64,000 nucleotides of DNA, taken from positions 372,001 to 436,000 of the forward strand of contig NZ_JASCXJ010000002.1 in NCBI RefSeq assembly GCF_030271535.1, read 5' to 3'. Positions 36,584-45,713 of this stretch are shown piece after piece (the first letter of the stretch is position 1; each line of letters starts with the position of its first letter). Source of the DNA: Nocardiopsis sp. ATB16-24. Its GTDB lineage: Bacteria > Actinomycetota > Actinomycetes > Streptosporangiales > Streptosporangiaceae. The notes beneath the pieces were generated by a model that did not search any database, was not told where the DNA came from, and saw nothing but the letters and a program-made list of their open reading frames with translations. Position numbers and translations under genes: made by a program.

Positions 36584-38716
36584 CTAGGCCCTGGCGGGCA
36601 GGGGAGCGCCGGTCCCCTCGTCGGCGCCGGCCCTCGCGAGCACCGCCTCCGTACTGGCCTCGGGGCGCAGGTCCAGGCGGCGCAGCAGCTGGGCGTTCAG
36701 CGCCACCACCACCGTGGACAACGACATCAACAGCGCGCCCACGGCCATGGGCATCACGAAGCCCACGGGCGCCAGCACACCGGCCGCCAACGGTACGGCG
36801 GCGAGGTTGTACCCGGCGGCCCACCACAGGTTCTGCCGCATCTTGCGGTAGCCCGCCCGGGACAGTTCGATGACCGAGAGCACCGAGCGAGGGTCGTCGC
36901 CGGCCAGGATCACCCCGGCCGAGGCGATGGCCACGTCGGTGCCGGCGCCGATGGCCAGTCCGATATCGGCGCGGGCCAGGGCGGGGGCGTCGTTGACGCC
37001 GTCGCCGACCATGGCGACCCTGCGTCCCCGGGCCTGGAGCTCGGCGACCTTGGCCCCCTTCTCCTCGGGTCGTACCTGGGCGAAGACCTGGTCGATGCCC
37101 AGTTCGGCGGCGACGGAACGGGCGACGGCCTCGGCGTCACCGGTGATCATCACCACCCGCAGACCCAGCGCGTGCAGGGCGCGGACGGTCTGGTGGGACT
37201 CCTCACGGATCTCGTCGGACAGGGAGAGCGCGCCGATGACCTCCCCTTCGGAGAGCACGTGCAGGACGATCGCGCCCTCGGCCTTCCAGGGTTCGGTCGC
37301 GGGAAGTTCCGCCGCGCCATGGGTCCGCAGCATCGCGGGACCTCCGACGGCGATCCGCTCCCCGCCGACCGTGGCGGTCACGCCCTCGGCGGCGGAGGAG
37401 CGGAAGTCGGTGGCTCCGGGCACGTCGAGGGCGCGTCGCCGCGCCGCCGCCACGATGGCCCTGGCCAGGGGGTGTTCGCTGTCGGTCTCGGCCGCCGCCG
37501 CCAGGGCCAATACCTCGTCCTCGCCGCGACCGGCGACGGGGACCACGTGGTCCACCACCGGTTCGCCCTTGGTCAGGGTGCCGGTCTTGTCGAACAGGAC
37601 GGTGTCGGCGGTGCGCATGCTCTCCAGGGCCATGCGGTCCTTGATCAGGACCCCGCCCCGCGCGGCGCGTTCGGTGGCGATGGAGACCACCAGGGGGATC
37701 GCCAGCCCCAGGGCGTGGGGGCAGGCGATGACCAGCACGGTGATGGTCCGGATCAGGGCGGTGTCGGGGGCGCCCAGCAGGGACCAGACGGTGAAGGTGA
37801 GCGCGGCCGACCCCAGGGCGAACCAGAACAGCCAGGCGGCGGCCCTGTCCGCCAGACGCTGGGCGCGGGAGGTGGAACTCTGGGCGTCGGCGACCAGTCG
37901 TCGGATCCCCGCCAACGCGGTGTCCTCGCCCACGGCCGTGATCCGTACCCGCAGCGCGGTGTCGGTGGAGACCGTTCCGGCCACGACCCGGTCGCCCGGA
38001 CCACGGGCCACGGGGCGGGACTCGCCGGTGATCATCGACTCGTCCATGTCCGCGACGCCCTCGGTGACGTGGCCGTCGGCCGGAACACGGCCGCCGGGCC
38101 GGACGATGACCACGTCACCGACCACCAGGTCGGAGGGGGCGACCGTGACCACCTCGTCGCCGGAGACCTTCTCCGCCTCGTCCGGCAACAGCGTGGCCAG
38201 CGACTCCAGGGCCGAGGAGGTCTGCGCGAGGGAACGCATCTCGATCCAGTGGCCCAGCAGCATGATGACGATCAGCAGCGCCAGCTCCCACCAGAATTCG
38301 AGTTCGTGGGAGAGCACGCCCAGATGCGCGCCCCAGGAGGAGAGGAAGGCCACGGTGATGGCCAGGGAGATCAGCAGCATCATGCCGGGTCGGAGGGCGC
38401 GGACCTCCTCGACGGCCCCGGACAGGAAGGGCGACCCGCCCCAGAGGTACATCACGGTGCCCAGGAGCGGAGGGATCCAGACCACCCCGGGCGCGTCCGG
38501 CACGGAGTAACCGACGATGTCGGCGAACATGCCGCTCAGCCCGACGGTGGGCACCGCCAGGACCAGCATGATCCAGAACAGCCGCCGGAACCGGTCCACG
38601 TGGTCGCCGTGGTCCCCATGGCCGTGGTGGCCCCCGTGGTGTCCGTGGCCCGTGTCGTGGTCGGCGTGGTGCTCCCGGCCGTGGTCGGGGTGCCCGGAGG
38701 ATGGTGCAGTGCTCAT
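36584..38716 (-). CDS. CopB-type heavy-metal P-type ATPase
   Basis: A 710-residue P1B-type ATPase. The cytoplasmic N-terminus is a His/Asp/Gly-rich stretch (residues ~8-42) in place of CxxC domains, and the membrane metal site is C-P-H (V-I-A-C-P-H-A-L-G-L-A), both marks of the CopB subgroup that exports copper or silver. Actuator T-G-E-S, phosphorylation D-K-T-G-T-L-T-K and hinge G-D-G-V-N-D-A-P are intact. A CsoR-like operator lies just upstream, supporting copper induction. ATG 38716 is the start. Confidence 0.9.
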   Translation of the reverse strand: MSTAPSSGHPDHGREHHADHDTGHGHHGGHHGHGDHGDHVDRFRRLFWIMLVLAVPTVGLSGMFADIVGYSVPDAPGVVWIPPLLGTVMYLWGGSPFLSGAVEEVRALRPGMMLLISLAITVAFLSSWGAHLGVLSHELEFWWELALLIVIMLLGHWIEMRSLAQTSSALESLATLLPDEAEKVSGDEVVTVAPSDLVVGDVVIVRPGGRVPADGHVTEGVADMDESMITGESRPVARGPGDRVVAGTVSTDTALRVRITAVGEDTALAGIRRLVADAQSSTSRAQRLADRAAAWLFWFALGSAALTFTVWSLLGAPDTALIRTITVLVIACPHALGLAIPLVVSIATERAARGGVLIKDRMALESMRTADTVLFDKTGTLTKGEPVVDHVVPVAGRGEDEVLALAAAAETDSEHPLARAIVAAARRRALDVPGATDFRSSAAEGVTATVGGERIAVGGPAMLRTHGAAELPATEPWKAEGAIVLHVLSEGEVIGALSLSDEIREESHQTVRALHALGLRVVMITGDAEAVARSVAAELGIDQVFAQVRPEEKGAKVAELQARGRRVAMVGDGVNDAPALARADIGLAIGAGTDVAIASAGVILAGDDPRSVLSVIELSRAGYRKMRQNLWWAAGYNLAAVPLAAGVLAPVGFVMPMAVGALLMSLSTVVVALNAQLLRRLDLRPEASTEAVLARAGADEGTGAPLPARA

Positions 38717-38728
38717 ATCCGCGACTCC

Positions 38729-38743
38729 TACCCCAAGGGGGTA
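38729..38743. promoter_or_regulatory. CsoR-like copper operator
   Basis: TACCCCAAGGGGGTA, an almost perfect palindrome 13 bases upstream of the CopB-type start, fits the G/C-tract dyads bound by CsoR copper repressors (pattern TACCC...GGGTA). It probably overlaps the promoter. Confidence 0.6.
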
Positions 38744-38901
38744 TGCGGCAAGCACCGTTCTCGGAACCGGTGTCCGGTGGCCGGAAAAGGGGAGGAGGGA
38801 ATTCCCTCCCGGGCGTCCTCCCGGACGCCTTCATGAAGAACCCCCGAATCTCCCATTCGGGGAAAGGTCAAGAGCGCCGATCGGCGCGGAACGACGTCAA
38901 T

Positions 38902-39720
<819 letters not shown>

Positions 39721-39825
39721 CTACCAGGGTCTTTGCACTGGAATGGGAATCCGGTTATGCCGTGGCCATGGGGAATCCGCTCGGCCTCGGGAACGGGGAG
39801 GCCGACGGCGCGTCGTGGCGGACGG

Positions 39826-40764
39826 TCACCTGTCCAGGAGTTCGTCGGTGGTGGTGCCGGGGAGGGAGACCGTCAGCTGTGTGCCCCACGGGTCGTGGAG
39901 GACCACCGACTTTCCGGTGTCGGCGTACTCCAGCTTCCGCTCCTTCAGGCGGGAGATGAGCGCGTCGAGGCTCTCACGGGCGGGCACGATGACCGCCACG
40001 TCCCCCAGTCCCAGGGTCGAGGCGCGGGGACCGGAGCCCGCGCTGTTCCAGATGTTCATCGCGACGTGGTGGTGGTAGCCGCCCGCCGCCGCGAACAGCG
40101 CGCCCGGGTAGTCCTCGACCGTGCTCTCGAACCCGATCGCGTCCACGTAGAAGGCCCGAGCCGTCTCGATGTCGCCGACCTGAAGGTGTACGTGCCCGAC
40201 CTTGCCCGCGCGGCGCGGACCCGCCGCGACGACGGCCTCGTCGAGGTGGGTGCGCAGGTACTCGTTGGGGTCCAGACGCAGTGTGTCCATCCGCACCCGG
40301 CCGTCGACGTACGTCCACTGCGAGCGGTCACGGTCGGTGTAGAGCTCGATCCCGTTGCCCTCGGGGTCGGTGAAGTAGAAGGCCTCGCTCACCAGGTGGT
40401 CGGCGGACCCGGCGAACCGGCTGCGCGGGTGCTCGGCCGCGCGGTAGACGGTCGCGGCCAGGGATGCCTGGTCCTCGAACAGGAACGCGGTGTGGAACAG
40501 TCCGGGCCAGCGCGGATCGACCGGGGGCAGTCCCGGTGTGGAGATCAGCCGGACCATGGGGGTGCTTCCGCGACCGAGCACACGATGGACCTCGCGCCCG
40601 TGCGCCCGCTCCTCGACGGGCTCAAGGACGAGGGCCTCGGAGTAATAGGAGGTCATCGTCTCCAGGTCGCCGACGTGCAGGGTCACGGCGTCCATCGCCG
40701 TGTCGGGGTCGAGGAACCGTGCGTCGGTGGAGGAGCCCGGTCCCTGCGCTGTGGAATCGGTCAT
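39826..40764 (-). CDS. VOC-family extradiol dioxygenase-like protein
   Basis: A 312-residue protein with two vicinal-oxygen-chelate modules (residues ~25-150 and ~185-310). Metal-ligand candidates are H in A-V-T-L-H-V-G-D-L, H in V-G-H-V-H-L-Q-V-G-D and E in D-P-E-G-N-G-I-E-L-Y. It resembles CatE-type catechol 2,3-dioxygenases but could be another VOC enzyme. ATG 40764 follows a strong AGGAGG. It is monocistronic and divergent from cyanase. Confidence 0.8.
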   Translation of the reverse strand: MTDSTAQGPGSSTDARFLDPDTAMDAVTLHVGDLETMTSYYSEALVLEPVEERAHGREVHRVLGRGSTPMVRLISTPGLPPVDPRWPGLFHTAFLFEDQASLAATVYRAAEHPRSRFAGSADHLVSEAFYFTDPEGNGIELYTDRDRSQWTYVDGRVRMDTLRLDPNEYLRTHLDEAVVAAGPRRAGKVGHVHLQVGDIETARAFYVDAIGFESTVEDYPGALFAAAGGYHHHVAMNIWNSAGSGPRASTLGLGDVAVIVPARESLDALISRLKERKLEYADTGKSVVLHDPWGTQLTVSLPGTTTDELLDR

Positions 40765-41086
40765 GGCGCAACCTCCTGAGGTCTGTCGGTCCCGCACTGC
40801 TCACGCGGCTCCGGGGCGGTCTGGACAATGTCAACGTTCGGTAACGGTCCGATATTCCGGAGTGCTCGCCGGAACGGCCTCGAAGAGCACGGCGGTACGC
40901 CATGACCGCACGGAGCGCCGATCCGTCCCGGACCGGAAGGGGCCGGTCCGTCACCGGTCCGCCGACGGCGGCTCGTCCCCCTTCGAGGCACGCCGAGTCC
41001 GCCTCCGAAGCGCGCACCACCACGTCGGTTACGGTGACGCTGACGCCGGCCGTGTGCCCGCACCCTCAGTTGACGTGGAGGTCGAC
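40765..41086. other. Divergent promoter region (VOC enzyme / cyanase)
   Basis: 322 bases with no supported gene. It must hold both promoters; a somewhat AT-richer stretch with GTCAACGTTCGGTAAC (about 40827-40842) is the only notable dyad-like sequence. Confidence 0.4.
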
Positions 41087-41551
41087 ATGTCGTTCGTTCC
41101 CACCGCGCCCATCGGTAGGAGTGAGGCCGCCAGGGCGGTCCTCGACGCCAAGCGGCGCAGGAACCTCACGTGGGAGGCCATCGCGGCGGAACTGGGCCGT
41201 TCCAAGGTCTGGACCACCGCGGCCCTGCTGGGCCGGCACCGGGTCAGCGACGAGATGGCCTCGGCCGTGGGCGACCTCCTCGGCCTGGAGGAGGCGGTGG
41301 TCCAGGCGCTGCGACTGCCCCCGGAGCGGGGGGCCGACGCGGTGGACACCACCGATCCCGTGGTGTACCGCCTGGAGGAGATCGTCCAGGTCTACGGCGG
41401 GGCGGTCGCGGAACTCATCCAGGAGGAGTTCGGCGACGGCATCATGAGCGCGATCGACTTCGAGATGGACTTCCGGCGCGTGGAGGACCCCCAGGGGGAC
41501 CGCGTCGTCCTCACCCTCAACGGGAAGTACCTGCCCTACCGCGAGTTCTGA
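41087..41551 (+). CDS. cynS: Cyanase (cyanate hydratase)
   Basis: A 154-residue enzyme that converts cyanate and bicarbonate to ammonia and CO2. The N-terminal helix-turn-helix-like half (L-T-W-E-A-I-A-A-E-L-G-R-S) and the catalytic C-terminal half with V-V-Y-R-L-E-E-I-V-Q-V-Y-G (Arg and Glu of the active site) and G-I-M-S-A-I-D-F (Ser) match cyanases over the full length. ATG 41087 follows GGAGGT. No cynT/cynX neighbours are present. Confidence 0.92.
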   Translation: MSFVPTAPIGRSEAARAVLDAKRRRNLTWEAIAAELGRSKVWTTAALLGRHRVSDEMASAVGDLLGLEEAVVQALRLPPERGADAVDTTDPVVYRLEEIVQVYGGAVAELIQEEFGDGIMSAIDFEMDFRRVEDPQGDRVVLTLNGKYLPYREF

Positions 41552-41673
41552 ACCCCGCCGCGCGCGGACCGTCGCAGGTCCGCTCCTCGGAGCGGGCGCC
41601 GCCCATGACGACGGGGCCCGGCGGAGGCCGGCCCGTGGCCGAGCGGCCCCGCCGGGCCCCGGTGTTCGGTGGG

Positions 41674-44154
41674 TCAGCGCCGTCCGGCGCCGACCTCGCT
41701 CCTGTCCGCGGAGGACGGTTCCGTACCGTCGTCGGCGACGGCGTCCTCGGTGACGGAGGTCTGGGGTGCGCGACTCCGCTCCAGGGCCGAGCCCTCCACG
41801 TCGATGTCGGGCAGCGCCCGGTCGAGCCATCGGGGCAGCCACCAGGCCGCGTCCCCGGCCAGGTGCATGACCGCCGGGATCAGCAGCATGCGGACCACGA
41901 ACGCGTCGACGAGGACACCGAAGGCCAGCGCGAACCCGACCGAGCTGATCATCATCGTCTCGGAGAAGACGAAGCCGCCGAAGACGGAGATCATGATGAT
42001 CGCCGCCGCGGTGACCACCGCGCGTCCGGCCCGGAAGCCCCGCACGACGGCGAGCCGGGCGGGGGCGCCGTGCACGTAGGACTCGCGCATGCCCGTGCTG
42101 ATGAAGAGCATGTAGTCCATGGCCAGGCCGAACAGGATGCCCACCAGGAGCGTGGGCAGGAAGTTCAGGATCGGCCCCGGGTTCTCCAGACCGATGACCC
42201 CCGCGAGCCACCCCCACTGGTAGACGGCGACCACGCCGCCGAGCGCGGCGAAGTAGGACAGGATGAACCCGAGCGTGGCCACCACGGGGACGAAGATCGA
42301 CCGGAACACCAGCAGCAGGATGACCAGGGACAGTCCCACGACCACCGCGAGGTAGGTCGGCAGGGCGTCGCTGAGGGTGTCGGAGATGTCGATGTTGCCG
42401 CTGGCCATACCGGCGACCCCGAGCGTCCCGGTGCCGTGGACGGGCTCCATGGCGCGGAGGTCGTGCACCAGCTCCTCCGTCGACTCGCTCGCCGGGCCCT
42501 CCACCGGCAGGACCTGGAAGATGGCCAGGGTCCCGTCCTCGGTGACGTCGATCGGCGCCACCGCGGCGACGTCGTCGTGGGAGTGGATCGCCTCGGCGAC
42601 CTCGTACTGGTACCGCTCGGCGTTGGCCGTGGCCGACTCCTCGTCGGGACCTCCGGGAAGGTCGGCGGTGACCAGGAGGGGGCCGTTCTGTCCGTCGCCG
42701 AAGTTCTCCGCCACGGCCGTGTAGGCCCGGTTCTGGGTGGAGTCACCGGGCTGGGAGGAGCCGTCGGGCATGCCCAGACGCAGGTCCAGCGCGGGCAGGG
42801 CGATGACACCGAGCAGCAAGACGGCGATCGCGGCGCGACCGAGCGCGGCGCCGTGCGACATCGGCCTGAGCCGGTCCTCCCCGTCCCCGAGCCGGGGGGC
42901 CGCTCCGTCGCCGGTGACGGAGGCGAGGCGATCGCGTTCGCGGCGGGACAGGATGCGCGGTCCCACCAGCGACAGCAGGGCCGGGACGAGCGTCACCGCG
43001 ACCAGGACGGCCAGCAGGATGGCGATGGCGCCCACGCTGCCCATGAGACCGAGGAAGCCGATGCCGGTGAGGTTCAGGCCCAGGAGGGCGATGAGCACGG
43101 TGGTCCCCGCGAAGACCACGGCGTTGCCCGCGGTGCCGTTGGCCAGACCGATGGACTCCACCAGGTCGAAGCCCTGCTTGAGCTGACGGCGGTGGCGGTT
43201 GACGATGAACAGGGCGTAGTCGATGCCGACGGCCAGACCGAGCATCAGACCGAGGATCGGCGTGATCGTGGCGATGTCGAGCACGTCGGACAGCGACATC
43301 GCCGTCAGGGTGGCGATGCCGACGCCGACCAGGGCGGTGAGCAGGGGCAGTCCGGCGCCCACGAGGGTGCCGAGCATGACGACCAGCACGACGCCCGCCA
43401 CGATGACGCCGATCACCTCGGCGGCGCTGACCAGACCGGGCAGGGCCATGGCGATGTCGTCGCCGAAGTCCACGGTGGTCCCCGGGACCGGGTCCTGCTC
43501 GAAGACCGCGATCACGGCGTCCTTGGTCTCCTGGGAGACCGCCTCCTGGCTGTCGGTGAAGGCGACGTTGACCAGGGCGGTGCCGCCGTCCTCGGAGATC
43601 GTGCGCACCCCCGAGGCCATCTCCATCAGGGCCTCGCCCCGTTCGAGCCGCTCCTCCTCCCCGGCCAGGGTCTCCAGGCCGATCTCGATCATGGCCTGTC
43701 GCTCCTCGGGGGTTCCCGGGGGAAGCCCCTCGCCCGCCTCGATCCCGGCGCGGGCCGCTTCGAGCTCTTCACGACCGCTCGCGAGCTCCTCCTGCTGCTC
43801 GGAGCGCTCCTCCTCGGTCGCGAACGGGTCGATGACGTCCTGGACCCCGGCGACCTCGGCGGCCCTCTCGACGCGCTCGCCGATCTCCTCCCGCTGGTCG
43901 TCGGTGAAGGCGGAGCCGTCCTCGGTCTGGTAGACGACGGTGCCCGCGCCGCCGCCCATGTCGGAGAACTCCGCCTTGAGACGCTGGTTCACCTGGTCGG
44001 TCGGGGTGCCGGGGATGGAGAAGCTGTCCTCCAGGTCACCGGAGAAGAGGAGGAAGGCGGCGCCGGCCGACACCAGGAGTGCCAGCCAGACCGCGATGAC
44101 GGTCCGGGCGCGCCGTGCTGAGGCGCACCCGAGTCTGTAGAGAAATTCAGCCAT
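41674..44154 (-). CDS. MMPL/RND-family membrane exporter
   Basis: An 826-residue protein with two MMPL modules, each of about six helices (L-G-L-A-V-G-I-D-Y-A-L-F and L-F-G-L-A-M-D-Y-M-L-F mark the proton-relay Asp-Tyr motifs). The first periplasmic loop contains a Glu/Arg-rich coiled coil (residues ~110-170). MMPL proteins export lipids or amphiphilic drugs by proton motive force. ATG 44154 is 39 bases after the stop of the TetR gene, so the two form one unit. The TetR protein is the likely repressor. Confidence 0.88.
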   Translation of the reverse strand: MAEFLYRLGCASARRARTVIAVWLALLVSAGAAFLLFSGDLEDSFSIPGTPTDQVNQRLKAEFSDMGGGAGTVVYQTEDGSAFTDDQREEIGERVERAAEVAGVQDVIDPFATEEERSEQQEELASGREELEAARAGIEAGEGLPPGTPEERQAMIEIGLETLAGEEERLERGEALMEMASGVRTISEDGGTALVNVAFTDSQEAVSQETKDAVIAVFEQDPVPGTTVDFGDDIAMALPGLVSAAEVIGVIVAGVVLVVMLGTLVGAGLPLLTALVGVGIATLTAMSLSDVLDIATITPILGLMLGLAVGIDYALFIVNRHRRQLKQGFDLVESIGLANGTAGNAVVFAGTTVLIALLGLNLTGIGFLGLMGSVGAIAILLAVLVAVTLVPALLSLVGPRILSRRERDRLASVTGDGAAPRLGDGEDRLRPMSHGAALGRAAIAVLLLGVIALPALDLRLGMPDGSSQPGDSTQNRAYTAVAENFGDGQNGPLLVTADLPGGPDEESATANAERYQYEVAEAIHSHDDVAAVAPIDVTEDGTLAIFQVLPVEGPASESTEELVHDLRAMEPVHGTGTLGVAGMASGNIDISDTLSDALPTYLAVVVGLSLVILLLVFRSIFVPVVATLGFILSYFAALGGVVAVYQWGWLAGVIGLENPGPILNFLPTLLVGILFGLAMDYMLFISTGMRESYVHGAPARLAVVRGFRAGRAVVTAAAIIMISVFGGFVFSETMMISSVGFALAFGVLVDAFVVRMLLIPAVMHLAGDAAWWLPRWLDRALPDIDVEGSALERSRAPQTSVTEDAVADDGTEPSSADRSEVGAGRR

Positions 44155-44192
44155 GGGTATCCCGCAAACGAGGTGGGTGGGAGCGCGTGCGC

Positions 44193-44900
44193 TCAGGAGG
44201 CGTCGGCCGCGGAGGACAGGGCTCCGAAACCGTCGCGGTTGACGGTGATCATGCGGTCGAGGAGCTCGTCCCAGACACGGCGTGACTCCGGAGTGTCGAC
44301 CCCGCCGGTGACCCGCGCCCAGTGCCGGACCACGACCAGGGAACCGCCCACGAGCGCCCCGCACATCAACTCGACCTCCAAGGGGTCGGCCGAGGGGTGG
44401 TGACGCATGGTGGTGGCCGCGATCCGCGTGCCCAGTTCGGTGAGGGCGCGTTCGAGGAGTACGGCCTGGCGGGGGTTGGGCCCCTTGTCCCGGGGGTTGA
44501 GGATCCGGGCGAGACCGCCGCCCTCGGACTGGAAGATCCGGGTGAGCTCGGTGATGGGGGTGACCAGGTCGGTGGCCCGCAGGGCGGCCGCGACCCGGTC
44601 GAACATCGCAGGGCCGCCGGGCCGCTCCGAATCCGACGCGGACAGGTTGGCGTCGACGTTGGACAGGACCGTTCCGAGCATCTCGCGGAAGACCTCGACG
44701 GTGATGTCGTCCACCGACGTGAAGTGGTTGAACACGGTCCGTCGGGAGACGTCGGCACGCGCGGCGAGCTGGTCGACGGTGAAGTCGGTGCCGCCGATCT
44801 GGGTCATCAGCTCGGCCGCGGCGTCGATGATGGCGCGTCGGTGCCGTGCCTTGAGGGCTTCACGCCTGTCGGGCACGGAGGATCGCTGCCGTTCTGCCAT
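44193..44900 (-). CDS. TetR-family repressor of the MMPL operon
   Basis: A 235-residue regulator with the helix-turn-helix F-T-V-D-Q-L-A-A-R-A-D-V-S-R-R-T-V-F-N-H after a basic start. It is the first gene of the unit with the MMPL exporter, and two tandem palindromes directly precede its ATG, so it very probably represses itself and the pump. The inducer is unknown. Its nearness to the lanthipeptide cluster (about 0.5 kb) makes a self-resistance role worth testing, but nothing in the sequence proves it. Confidence 0.85.
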   Translation of the reverse strand: MAERQRSSVPDRREALKARHRRAIIDAAAELMTQIGGTDFTVDQLAARADVSRRTVFNHFTSVDDITVEVFREMLGTVLSNVDANLSASDSERPGGPAMFDRVAAALRATDLVTPITELTRIFQSEGGGLARILNPRDKGPNPRQAVLLERALTELGTRIAATTMRHHPSADPLEVELMCGALVGGSLVVVRHWARVTGGVDTPESRRVWDELLDRMITVNRDGFGALSSAADAS

Positions 44901-44922
44901 GGAACCAGAGTAGAGAAGATGG

Positions 44923-44951
44923 TGCACTTAGTGCAACGACGCACTGAGTGC
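44923..44951. promoter_or_regulatory. Two tandem TetR operators
   Basis: TGCACT-T-AGTGCA (44923-44935) and GCACT-G-AGTGC (44941-44951) are two palindromes of the same sequence type spaced 18 bases centre to centre, starting 22 bases upstream of the TetR ATG. Confidence 0.65.
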
Positions 44952-45416
44952 AGCGAATCACACGAGGGGTGCGCCGACGAAAGGCCCGCCCCGACGTGCT
45001 TCGTCGTCGCCGTGGGGTGCGGTGGGCCGTGCCCGGAGACCAAGGGGAGCGTGTCGGTGGGAAAGGCGGGGTGAGGGCGCGAGGACGTCCGTGCCCCCCT
45101 TTCGGGAACCGCTCCCGCCACGGGCCAGGGCCTGCGCGGTGCTCGGTCGAGGAAGCCCGCGAGCCCCGACCCGCCGTCGCGGGCCTCGCCGGCTCCGCGA
45201 TGGGCCGATGTCACCGGTACGCCGTTCCTCCGGTGAGGGCGCTCGCGCCCCCGGCGTGACGTCCTGCGCTACGCTGCGGCGGCCGGAACCGTCCCCACCC
45301 GCCCTTTCGGTGCCGTGGTGCGCCGGTTCCCCGACGCGGGTCATCCCGTTTCCCCGGCGCCGCGGCGTGGCGGAGACCACCGTCGCGGGCCGTTCCGTTC
45401 CACGTGAGGAGGGGCG
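44952..45416. other. Left border region of the biosynthetic cluster
   Basis: 465 bases between the divergent TetR operator and the carrier-protein gene. No supported gene. It must carry the promoter for the carrier protein/glycosyltransferase pair and is a reasonable left border of the cluster. Confidence 0.45.
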
Positions 45417-45713
45417 TTGACCGACAACCGTTCCACGGAGGAGACCACCGCGCTGCTGGTCGATTTCATCCGGAACCACTTCCTGGACGGTGATCCCGAA
45501 GGCCGTTTCGACGAGTCCAGCCCCCTGCTCGACACGGGCGTGCTGACCTCCCTGAACACGGCCGTCCTGCTCAACTACATCCACAAGGACCTCGGCGCCA
45601 CCCTCGCCCTGGACCAGATCACGCGAGGGACGTTCCAGGACGTGCGCAGCATCAGCGCGGCCCTGACCGCGACGGACTCCCCGACCACGGCACAGGGACG
45701 GGGAGGGTCGTGA
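45417..45713 (+). CDS. Stand-alone acyl/peptidyl carrier protein
   Basis: A 98-residue carrier protein starting at TTG 45417 behind GTGAGGAGGGG. The helix-2 motif is L-L-D-T-G-V-L-T-S-L-N-T-A, so Ser45 is the probable 4'-phosphopantetheine site; the usual Asp before Ser is Thr. Stand-alone carriers of this type accept an acid from a separate AMP-ligase. The obvious partner is the ligase at 58386-59510, with a KAS III-like acyltransferase at 61993-63042 as acceptor. Its stop overlaps the next gene. Confidence 0.75.
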   Translation: MTDNRSTEETTALLVDFIRNHFLDGDPEGRFDESSPLLDTGVLTSLNTAVLLNYIHKDLGATLALDQITRGTFQDVRSISAALTATDSPTTAQGRGGS

